Source: Thermoprotei archaeon
GTDB lineage: Archaea > Thermoproteota > Thermoprotei_A > Sulfolobales > WANQ01
Length of the DNA: 8,951 bases
Direction of reading: 5' to 3'
Assembly: GCA_027038805.1 (NCBI GenBank)
Contig: JALWGO010000222.1
Span: 1 to 8,951, forward strand
Shown here piece after piece: positions 1-5,027 of the stretch; the first letter of the stretch is position 1, and every line of letters starts with the position of its first letter. A program made the position numbers and the translations under genes. The notes beneath the pieces are model-generated. The model did no database searches. It was not told the origin of the DNA and saw nothing but the letters and a program-made list of their open reading frames with translations.

Positions 1-350
1 TCTGCTTGATAAGGTGTATAGGCTGTTAGGAACTCGCTCCTACTAATAATCCATTTAACAGCACTAGGAACATGGTGGACACAAACACCTCCACCCATGA
101 AGGGCGGGGGATCCATAAACACTTTATTCTTAGATAATAGTTTCTCAACATAGCGTTTAACTTCTATTTCACTAAGACTTCTCCCCAAACCAACATTTAA
201 AGAACGCTTCAACAATACTTCTCTCGGAACATCACGATATAGTTCTAGAGGATCATGAACACCTATTTCCTCGAGCATAGTTTTCTTCAAGTCCTCGGGA
301 GAATTCGGGAGCCAGGGATGCTTTGTCACAGTAGATTTCCCGCTAAACAT
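1..350 (-). CDS. gcvPA: Glycine dehydrogenase (decarboxylating) subunit 1, N-terminal part (partial)
   Basis: This is the N-terminal half-subunit of the PLP-dependent P-protein of the glycine cleavage system, which decarboxylates glycine and passes the aminomethyl group to lipoyl-GcvH. Reading the minus strand from ATG 350 gives about 116 codons with no stop before the window edge, so the 3' part is missing. Recognisable family blocks in order are HPWLPNS (residues 11-17), MLEEIG (25-30), a LYRDVP segment near 37, an LSEIEVKRYV helix near 62, a GGG-containing segment near 90, and SRSEFLTAYTPYQA at the edge. The last block is a strong signature of this family. No good in-frame start lies upstream, because another ATG at 357 is out of frame and stops at once. 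No Shine-Dalgarno box precedes ATG 350, but an A/T element centred about 27 nt upstream would suit a leaderless transcript. The gene diverges from gcvT. The gcvPB partner probably lies further left, outside the window (inference). Confidence 0.93.
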   Translation of the reverse strand, partial: MFSGKSTVTKHPWLPNSPEDLKKTMLEEIGVHDPLELYRDVPREVLLKRSLNVGLGRSLSEIEVKRYVEKLLSKNKVFMDPPPFMGGGVCVHHVPSAVKWIISRSEFLTAYTPYQA

Positions 351-440
351 ATAGCATGTTAGGGAAAATAAATTGATAAAATAATCAACGGTAAGGTTTT
401 CTAGGGGAAATAAAGAATCTAGTACGTGGTGAACCATTCT
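351..440. promoter_or_regulatory. Divergent promoter region between gcvPA and gcvT
   Basis: This 90-nt gap separates the minus-strand gcvPA start from the plus-strand gcvT start. The A/T-rich stretch at about 371-386 contains GATAAAAT, which reads ATTTTATC on the other strand, and could act as a TATA element in either direction. On the minus strand its centre lies about 27 nt before ATG 350, the spacing expected for a leaderless transcript. On the plus strand it would place a start site near 405, leaving a leader of roughly 35 nt before gcvT. A second A-rich stretch at 395-406 is an alternative for gcvT. Spacing rules are established for archaeal TATA boxes; the assignment here is inference. 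Confidence 0.45.
428..432 (+). promoter_or_regulatory. Shine-Dalgarno box of gcvT
   Basis: GGTGA matches the archaeal 16S anti-SD pairing and ends 8 nt before ATG 441. It overlaps two possible GTG starts (426 and 429), which makes those upstream starts unlikely and supports 441. Confidence 0.7.
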
Positions 441-1535
441 ATGACTCTTAAGAAGAGCCCCTTACACGAAGTACACGTAGAATTAAAGGCCTCCTTCGAA
501 GAATTTGCCGGATGGTATATGCCGATAACATATACTAGTGGTATAAAAGAGCACCTAGCTGTCCGCGAGAAAGCGGGAGTATTCGATGTATCACATATGG
601 GTAGGATAAAGATAACTGGTGGTGACGACGCACTAGTATTCCTTCAGAAACTCGTACCCAAGGAGTTATCAAAAATAGGCCCCGGCTCGATGAGTGGGCC
701 AACAGCATTCCTCAATGAAAACGCTGGCTTCAAAGACGATGTAATGTTATACAATAGTGGTAGTGAATGGTACATAGTATGTAATGCTGTTAACCGCGAA
801 AAAATCCTCGACTGGCTGAATAAGTGGAAGACCGAGTGGGGAGCAAATGTAGGAATAGAAGATATAACCTTCGACATAGTAATGATGGCCCTTCAAGGAC
901 CCAGCTCAGCAGAACTAATGGAAAAAATAGGTTTATCAAAAGCACTCGAACTAAAAATGATGCAATTCCATAGAAACCTAGAATCGAGCTATGGCAAAGT
1001 GTTTCTAGTAAGCCGCAGCGGCTGGACAGGAGAAGACGGATTCGAAATATGGGCAACCCCTGAGATAGGTGCAAAGATATTCAAAGCCCTCGTTGGATAT
1101 GGGGCAACACCAGCTGGCCTAGCAGCTAGAGATACATTGAGACTAGAAATGGGCTTTGTCCTCTACGGCCACGATATAGACGAGAACACAACACCCGTAG
1201 AAGCTAGATACTGGGTCTGGACCCCCGGTAAGACCGGATACATAGGCTATGAGGCACTAAGAGAAGTCCTCAAGAAAGGAGTGGATAAGATCAGAGTTGG
1301 AGTAAAAATGAAGAAGAAGGTTAAAGCAATACCACGTGGAGGAGACCTAGTAACAGTTGAGGGAGAGGTGATAGGAGAGGTTACTAGTGGTAACTACTCG
1401 CCAACGATGAAGAGGGGTATAGGTATGGCCTATGTGGATTCAAGGCATGCTTTGATAGGTTTGGAGATAGAAGCTAATATAAGAGGCCGTGGTTATCCAG
1501 GTAAACTGGTGGATTTCCCCATACTTAAAAAATAA
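441..1535 (+). CDS. gcvT: Aminomethyltransferase, T-protein of the glycine cleavage system
   Basis: GcvT takes the aminomethyl group from lipoyl-GcvH, releases ammonia and transfers the methylene to tetrahydrofolate (or the archaeal pterin equivalent). From ATG 441 the protein has 364 residues, the normal family size. Visible family blocks are SPLHEVHVEL (6-15), FAGWYMPITY (22-31), a DVSHMGRI block (49-56), the catalytic-type Asp pair KDDVMLYN (98-105, D100 matching the catalytic Asp of known enzymes), the SGWTGEDGFEI block (193-203), LAARDTLRLEMG (227-238) and the C-terminal barrel with GEVTSGNYSPT (312-322). The usual GGI before the Asp pair reads AGFK here, a mild variation. A start at GTG 426 would add five residues, but the SD box at 428-432 and the family's usual N-terminus favour 441. 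gcvH follows after 50 nt, so the two are probably co-expressed. Confidence 0.96.
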   Translation: MTLKKSPLHEVHVELKASFEEFAGWYMPITYTSGIKEHLAVREKAGVFDVSHMGRIKITGGDDALVFLQKLVPKELSKIGPGSMSGPTAFLNENAGFKDDVMLYNSGSEWYIVCNAVNREKILDWLNKWKTEWGANVGIEDITFDIVMMALQGPSSAELMEKIGLSKALELKMMQFHRNLESSYGKVFLVSRSGWTGEDGFEIWATPEIGAKIFKALVGYGATPAGLAARDTLRLEMGFVLYGHDIDENTTPVEARYWVWTPGKTGYIGYEALREVLKKGVDKIRVGVKMKKKVKAIPRGGDLVTVEGEVIGEVTSGNYSPTMKRGIGMAYVDSRHALIGLEIEANIRGRGYPGKLVDFPILKK

Positions 1536-1585
1536 TTTAATTACAATATAATTAAAATAAACATATTATAAAAGGTGTAAGAAAC
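1536..1585 (+). promoter_or_regulatory. AT-rich gcvT-gcvH gap with possible internal promoter and gcvH SD
   Basis: This 50-nt spacer is almost entirely A/T up to a GGTG Shine-Dalgarno core at 1574-1577, which ends 8 nt before the gcvH ATG. An ATATAATT element near 1546-1553 lies about 25 nt upstream of the SD and could be the TATA box of a gcvH-specific start. Co-transcription from gcvT is equally possible. The ATTATAAAA stretch near 1564-1572 is too close to the ATG to act as the box for this gene. Confidence 0.4.
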
Positions 1586-2005
1586 ATGTCCGAAATAAAA
1601 GTATTAGGAGAGTATACGATCCTAACAGATCGCAAATACCTTGAAACCGATGAATGGGTAAAACTAGAAGGAGATATAGCTATAATAGGAATATCAGATT
1701 ATGCTCAAAAGAAGCTTAAAGACATTGTGGGAGTAGAATTCAAGGAACCTGGAACTAAGGTTAAGAAGGGAGACCTTGTAGCAGAAGTCGAATCAATAAA
1801 AAGCCGCGGAGAAGTCTATGCTCCATTTAACGGCGAGATAATAGAGGTAAATACGCGATTAGAGGAAGAACCAGATATAATAAATAGTGATCCCTATGGT
1901 GAAGGATGGCTTGTTAAAATAAAACCAGACAACCCTGCAGACTACGAGAAACTACTAAGCCCCGAAGAATATGCTAAAACTATTGAGGAAAGAGAAAAAA
2001 GCTAA
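1586..2005 (+). CDS. gcvH: Glycine cleavage system H protein (lipoyl carrier)
   Basis: GcvH carries the aminomethyl intermediate on a lipoyl arm between the P-, T- and L-proteins. The 139-residue product has the biotinyl/lipoyl-domain hammerhead pattern. It shows HEWV-like DEWVKL (22-27), IAIIGISDYAQKKLKDIV (31-48), GTKVKKGDLVAEVES (56-70), then the lipoyl-acceptor Lys72 in ESIK followed by a YAPFNGEIIEVN turn, and a GEGWLVKI block near 106-113. The usual ESVKA(V/A)S context reads ESIKSRGE, but the Lys and the flanking Glu/Ser are kept. The ATG has a GGTG SD 8 nt upstream. It sits directly after gcvT and 35 nt before the PAC2 start. No lipoyl synthase or ligase gene is visible in the window, so lipoylation enzymes must be encoded elsewhere. 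Confidence 0.96.
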   Translation: MSEIKVLGEYTILTDRKYLETDEWVKLEGDIAIIGISDYAQKKLKDIVGVEFKEPGTKVKKGDLVAEVESIKSRGEVYAPFNGEIIEVNTRLEEEPDIINSDPYGEGWLVKIKPDNPADYEKLLSPEEYAKTIEEREKS

Positions 2006-2030
2006 TAGCTTCTAAATCAATTTTTCTATA

Positions 2031-2034
2031 GGTG
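2031..2034 (+). promoter_or_regulatory. Shine-Dalgarno core of the PAC2-family gene
   Basis: GGTG ends 6 nt before ATG 2041. It overlaps an in-frame GTG at 2032, which would start the protein three residues earlier. SD spacing decides for ATG 2041. A T-rich stretch just before it (2020-2027) could act as a weak terminator for gcvH transcripts. Confidence 0.55.
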
Positions 2035-2040
2035 TACTAC

Positions 2041-2823
2041 ATGGTTTTTCCATACTATTACGAAGAAGTCTACGATGGACTCATATTCATGGAAACAAAA
2101 CCACTAGAACTCCGTAAACCATCCTTCCTCATACTAGGTTTACCCGACGCAGGGCTAGTTGGCGCTATAAGTACTAGTCACATGGTGCGAGTACTAGAAA
2201 TGGAGGAATATGGTGGAATAGAAAGTTACCGCTACTTCCCACCAGTAACAGTAATACATAAGGGTAAACCTCATCCACCAATACGCTTATTCTACAAAGA
2301 CAATATAGCGGCGCTTGTTCCGGAGATAGCTATACCGCCTTCAGCAATATATCCTCTAGCACTAGCAATAATAGACTATGCACAAAAACGCGGAATAGAC
2401 TATATAATCTCAATCAGCGGCGCCCCAGTACCCAATAGAATGAACCTTGAGAAGCCACGGCTCTACTGGCTTGCAAGCAATGATAGGGTAGCAAAACTGG
2501 TAGAGGGTATGAAGATAGATGAGTTTAAGGAAGGATTAATTGTAGGACCCTATGCTATAATATTTAAAGAAGCTGTTAAGCGTAGAGTTAACAACTTGTT
2601 ATTCCTAGCTGAAACATACATGGAGTTCCCGGATCCAGAGGCAGCGGCAATAGTATTGGAGACTATATCTAAGCTTATTGGAGTAGAAATAGATGTTAAG
2701 AAATTACTAGAGGAGGCAGAAGTAATAAAGATAAAGACCAGAGAGCTCATGAAGTCAACTACTCAAAGCCTAGCAAAAATGGGCAAGGGCTACGAGTACC
2801 AGATGCCACTACTCTACGCCTAA
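2041..2823 (+). CDS. PAC2-family protein (archaeal proteasome-assembly-chaperone homologue) with a HbYX-like C-terminus
   Basis: The 260-residue product has the PAC2 fold signature: a strand plus loop reading FLILGLPDAGLVG near residues 29-41, a FPPVTVIHKGKPHPPIRLFY segment near 66-85, a LVPEIAIPPSAIYPLA block, IDYIISISGAPVPNR near 119-133, and a C-terminal helical part with an E/P-rich FPDPEAAAIVLE segment. PAC2 proteins include eukaryotic PAC1/PAC2 and archaeal PbaA/PbaB. Some of these bind 20S proteasomes through a C-terminal hydrophobic-Tyr-X (HbYX) tail. The last three residues here are Leu-Tyr-Ala, which fits that motif. A 35-nt gap follows gcvH, and the small heat-shock gene starts 25 nt downstream, so this gene may belong to one transcript with both. 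The function in glycine metabolism, if any, is unknown. Proteasome binding is inferred from family and tail, not shown. The start at ATG 2041 is chosen by SD spacing over GTG 2032. Confidence 0.88.
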   Translation: MVFPYYYEEVYDGLIFMETKPLELRKPSFLILGLPDAGLVGAISTSHMVRVLEMEEYGGIESYRYFPPVTVIHKGKPHPPIRLFYKDNIAALVPEIAIPPSAIYPLALAIIDYAQKRGIDYIISISGAPVPNRMNLEKPRLYWLASNDRVAKLVEGMKIDEFKEGLIVGPYAIIFKEAVKRRVNNLLFLAETYMEFPDPEAAAIVLETISKLIGVEIDVKKLLEEAEVIKIKTRELMKSTTQSLAKMGKGYEYQMPLLYA

Positions 2824-2833
2824 AATCTAGGAG

Positions 2834-2840
2834 GGAGGTG
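2834..2840 (+). promoter_or_regulatory. Strong Shine-Dalgarno box of the small heat-shock gene
   Basis: GGAGGTG is a near-complete match to the anti-SD sequence. It ends 8 nt before GTG 2849 and fixes that GTG as the start, although ATG codons occur a few residues into the frame. It is the strongest SD in the window. Confidence 0.75.
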
Positions 2841-2848
2841 GAGTAGAC

Positions 2849-3265
2849 GTGAGCTTTGAAGAATACATGAGGATGCGTAGGAGACTGCTTAGAGAACTAT
2901 TAGGAGAGGTAGAACCATTGTTTGACGAGTCTTGGCGTGAGATTACACCGATGTGGGATAGTGATGGTAGACTTGAGCCATTATACACTATACGTGAGTA
3001 CCCGGACAAGTATATAGTAATCATTGATTTACCGGGGGCTGATCTAACAACACTATCAGTTGACTTAAAGGGACGACTACTAATAATTAAATCAAAGCTT
3101 AAGCAGTCAGTGGCATTTAGTAACTGGGGTACTGTGCAGAGAGAGATAGTTTTCACCGAATATGCTAAAACAATAGAGTTACCTGAAGATATAAACCCGG
3201 AGATATTTGAAGTAGAGCATAAGAAGTCTATGGTAATAATAACTATTGGTCGTAAACGAATTTAA
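2849..3265 (+). CDS. hsp20: Small heat-shock protein, Hsp20/alpha-crystallin family
   Basis: This is an ATP-independent holdase that binds unfolding proteins, normally as an oligomer in the cytoplasm. The 138-residue product has an Arg/Leu-rich helical N-terminus (about 1-25) and a short acidic linker. An alpha-crystallin domain follows from about 45 to 134, with YTIREYPDKYIVIIDLPGA near 46-64, SVDLKGRLLIIKSK (70-83), YAKTIELPEDINPEIFEV (105-122) and a final strand MVIITIGRK. The usual G-v-L before the last strand reads K-S-M-V, and the protein stops almost immediately after that strand (ends RKRI). The flexible C-terminal tail with its separate I-x-I/V anchor therefore seems absent. Translation starts at GTG with a strong SD. 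It follows the PAC2 gene by 25 nt, consistent with a small protein-quality-control unit, and converges with the GTPase gene. Confidence 0.92.
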   Translation: MSFEEYMRMRRRLLRELLGEVEPLFDESWREITPMWDSDGRLEPLYTIREYPDKYIVIIDLPGADLTTLSVDLKGRLLIIKSKLKQSVAFSNWGTVQREIVFTEYAKTIELPEDINPEIFEVEHKKSMVIITIGRKRI

Positions 3266-3270
3266 ATAAA

Positions 3271-3293
3271 GCAAAATGATACCCTTATTTTGC
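3271..3293. terminator. Inverted repeat between convergent genes, probable bidirectional terminator
   Basis: The arms GCAAAAT (3271-3277) and ATTTTGC (3287-3293) are perfect reverse complements. A G-T wobble and one more A-T pair extend the stem inward to a 5-nt loop (3280-3284). It fills most of the 29-nt gap between the hsp20 stop (3265) and the GTPase stop (3295). T-rich tracts lie on the exit side in both directions: TATTTTG occurs twice on the plus strand, and CTTTATTTAAA on the minus strand. Archaeal termination depends mainly on T tracts, so the stem may serve RNA 3'-end stability as much as termination. Confidence 0.55.
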
Positions 3294-3294
3294 C

Positions 3295-4467
3295 CTATTT
3301 TGTATGTATTTCAACTATATCTCCATCAGAAACCTCGTGTTCTAATCCAACCCTCTCTCCTGGAAACTTTGCTGAAGGGCCCCATATACGTGCATACTTA
3401 AAGTTCTCTACAAACATTGAGTGGATAGATCTAGCAACATCTAGAACCGTTGCACCTCTACGAAGTATTAGGGGTTTCTTTGCTGGTTCATCATGGTTTG
3501 GTTGTTTGGTATAGACTCTGATGAGCTCTAGTGTATCAAACAGTATCCTGCCTAGCCTATCTAATCCCTCACCAGTCTTAGCTGAGACTGGTAGGACTGG
3601 TATATCCTTTGGCACTATTCTTGCTATTCTCTCATAAGCTCTACGCGCTCCCGGTAAGTCTACTTTGTTTACGAGTATTATTGTTGGCTTATACGAGATA
3701 TTCCCGAATATTGCCTTCTCAACATCATCTATTGTAACGTCCCCATATATTTTTACGAGTGCATTATATATCCTGTAATTCTTTAGCAGGTTCACTATAT
3801 CGGCAACAGTACACCCGATAAGTCTACCAGAGATGACGACACGTATATTAGAGCCTCCCCTCCCCTTCTCTATTACAACTCTTCCCCTAGGCTTCTTTAC
3901 ATGAATATGAGCTTTCCTCAACTCCTCTAAGATAATCTTCAACTGCTCTAACGGTCTATGTGCTCCGTCTAAGACTATTATTATGCCATCAGCGTTACGA
4001 GCTAAGCCGAGAACCCTTGACCCCCATGCAACGCCATCAGCGGCACCAGGCATTAGTGCTGGCGCCTCTATTAGCTGGAACTGTATGTCTTCGAAGGCAA
4101 GCATTCCGGGTACGGGTTTACGTGTAGTGTAAGGATAGTCTGCTACCTCTACATCAGCATTTGTAAGCCTTTTCAGCAACATACTTTTCCCAGAGTTAGC
4201 CAGTCCCAGTAACACGATTTGAGCAGCCCCCTCCTTTTCGATAAAGAACGATGGGCCTCTACCACTACGCCTTCTCCGTCTCTCTTCGAGTTCTTCTCTA
4301 AGTTCTCTAAGCCTCCTTCTAGCCCAGTATAATAGGTTCTCTGTACCCTTATGCTTTGGAACCGCTGAGATAAACTCCTCTAGCGCCTTAATCTTCTCCT
4401 CAATAGTCTTTGCATCCATAACCTTCTGCCACTTAACCTGTGCTTCTGGTGGCAGGTTTGCTGGCAT
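3295..4467 (-). CDS. DRG-like TRAFAC GTPase with C-terminal TGS domain
   Basis: This protein resembles the archaeal/eukaryotic DRG (developmentally regulated GTP-binding) family, ribosome-associated GTPases linked to translation. The 390-residue product has a helical, Arg/Glu-rich N-terminus (1-70, with RRRRRS at 63-68). The G domain follows, with G1 GLANSGKS (88-95), switch I YPYTTRKPVPG (111-121), G4 NKVD (267-270) and G5 SAK (295-297). The DRG-specific insert lies between about 190 and 260 and contains GGSNIRV and a YRIYNALVKI segment. The TGS domain lies at about 320-390, including the ENFKYARIWG core typical of DRG proteins. The G3 site, DxPG in normal DRGs, reads EAPA (134-137), so the Mg-water-binding Asp and the Gly are both replaced. 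Start is ATG 4467, with a GAGGG stretch about 7 nt upstream. Family assignment is firm; catalytic competence is uncertain. Confidence 0.93.
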   Translation of the reverse strand: MPANLPPEAQVKWQKVMDAKTIEEKIKALEEFISAVPKHKGTENLLYWARRRLRELREELEERRRRRSGRGPSFFIEKEGAAQIVLLGLANSGKSMLLKRLTNADVEVADYPYTTRKPVPGMLAFEDIQFQLIEAPALMPGAADGVAWGSRVLGLARNADGIIIVLDGAHRPLEQLKIILEELRKAHIHVKKPRGRVVIEKGRGGSNIRVVISGRLIGCTVADIVNLLKNYRIYNALVKIYGDVTIDDVEKAIFGNISYKPTIILVNKVDLPGARRAYERIARIVPKDIPVLPVSAKTGEGLDRLGRILFDTLELIRVYTKQPNHDEPAKKPLILRRGATVLDVARSIHSMFVENFKYARIWGPSAKFPGERVGLEHEVSDGDIVEIHTK

Positions 4468-4607
4468 AGTTATCCCTCTTTCCCGCTGGTCGCGTTTACC
4501 CTAACTATATTAGCTTCAACTACACCTTAATAATTATAAATTAATGTTCGGGTGCAATCTAATAATATAATACCCTCGCTGACATAATAATATAGGTTGG
4601 GCGACCC
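4468..4607. promoter_or_regulatory. Divergent promoter region (GTPase minus, NifX-like plus)
   Basis: This 140-nt gap has no RNA gene or ORF that I can support. For the minus-strand GTPase, TTTATAAT (complement of 4534-4541) is a good TATA candidate, giving a start near 4512 and a leader of about 45 nt. For the plus-strand gene there are two identical TAATAATATA boxes at 4560-4569 and 4585-4594. Immediately before ATG 4608 is GGTTGGGCGACCC, which can form a short four-pair hairpin and contains only a weak SD-like GGTTG. Confidence 0.5.
4560..4594 (+). repeat. Perfect 10-bp direct repeat, tandem TATA-like boxes
   Basis: TAATAATATA occurs at 4560-4569 and again at 4585-4594, with a period of 25 nt. 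Each copy could serve as an archaeal TATA box. The upstream copy predicts a transcript starting near 4591, before ATG 4608. The downstream copy predicts one starting near 4616, after that ATG, so that only the in-frame ATG 4677 could be used. The repeat itself is plain in the sequence; its use as alternative promoters is inference. Confidence 0.5.
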
Positions 4608-5006
4608 ATGCAGTATACTTCTATAATAGATTATTTTAGTCCTAGTAGTAGAGAGGAATGTTTGACTACTAGAAGGATGGCTGCTCCATTAGATAATAAT
4701 AACGGTTTAGAATCAATTGTTTCGTCTTCGTATCGTAGAGCACCATTTATAGCATTTATCACTATATGTATGGATGAGAAAAAAGTAAAGGAACTTGAAA
4801 TAATACCAAATTCTCTAAGATCTCTAAGAAAAGCTAGTAGTAGTGACGTGCTTAACTGGTTATTAAAAAATCATGTGGAACTAATAGTTATACCCTTAAC
4901 GGATAAGGACTTATTAAGCGTAGTTGAGAAATCAGGAACTCCATTCCTATTAATCGATCCTGGCCTAATTCTAAGTGAGGTTCTCGAAATAGCTTTTAAA
5001 GCATAA
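4608..5006 (+). CDS. Divergent NifX/NifB-C-like (dinitrogenase iron-molybdenum cofactor domain) protein
   Basis: The 132-residue product aligns by eye with the small NifX/NifB C-terminal-like domain that binds or carries iron-containing clusters. MAAPLDNNNGLES (24-36) corresponds to the family's first strand (pattern: A-V-P-x-D-D/N, then G-L-x-S). YRRAPFIAFITI (42-53) corresponds to the FGRAPYF motif. A Lys-rich strand (KVKELEIIPN) follows, then a helix-strand unit ending VELIVIPL (90-97) and a closing strand-helix GTPFLLIDPG...SEVLEIAF. The Gly-rich loop usual in the middle is replaced by a Ser-rich stretch (SSS 77-79). The first 23 residues precede the domain and may not be translated, since ATG 4677 (codon 24) starts exactly at the domain. 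The MBL-fold gene follows 21 nt downstream. No nitrogenase gene is present, and such proteins are common in non-fixing archaea. Family assignment is by pattern only. Confidence 0.6.
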   Translation: MQYTSIIDYFSPSSREECLTTRRMAAPLDNNNGLESIVSSSYRRAPFIAFITICMDEKKVKELEIIPNSLRSLRKASSSDVLNWLLKNHVELIVIPLTDKDLLSVVEKSGTPFLLIDPGLILSEVLEIAFKA

Positions 5007-5015
5007 TTACTCTAT

Positions 5016-5020
5016 GGTGA
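5016..5020 (+). promoter_or_regulatory. Shine-Dalgarno box of the MBL-fold gene
   Basis: GGTGA lies 7 nt before ATG 5028, in the 21-nt gap after the NifX-like stop. It supports both the start and translation from a shared transcript. Confidence 0.7.
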
Positions 5021-5027
5021 ACACCTC

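Noticed and set aside
426..440. GTG 426 or GTG 429 as the start of gcvT
   Set aside because: The GGTGA Shine-Dalgarno box overlaps these codons and is correctly spaced for ATG 441, which also gives the usual GcvT N-terminus.
790..1074. Minus-strand frame opposite gcvT, Leu/Ser-rich
   Set aside because: Shadow of gcvT; its hydrophobic look comes from the complement of Lys/Glu codons.
2827..3156. Minus-strand frame of 109 codons opposite hsp20
   Set aside because: Antisense shadow of a clear Hsp20 gene with a strong SD; composition is Ser-rich and unlike a real protein.
3420..3500. Possible C/D box sRNA: an ATGATGA C-box-like sequence on the minus strand near 3488-3494
   Set aside because: No CTGA D box follows at a suitable distance, and the bases are ordinary codons (N-H-D-E) of the GTPase gene.
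3290..3514. Plus-strand open frame of 74 codons
   Set aside because: It lies wholly antisense to the TGS end of the GTPase gene, has no SD box and no family resemblance.
3505..3585. Possible plus-strand C/D box sRNA: CTGATGA near 3517 with CTGA near 3580
   Set aside because: The C box lacks the leading purine, no internal C'/D' pair is seen, and it lies inside a conserved coding region.
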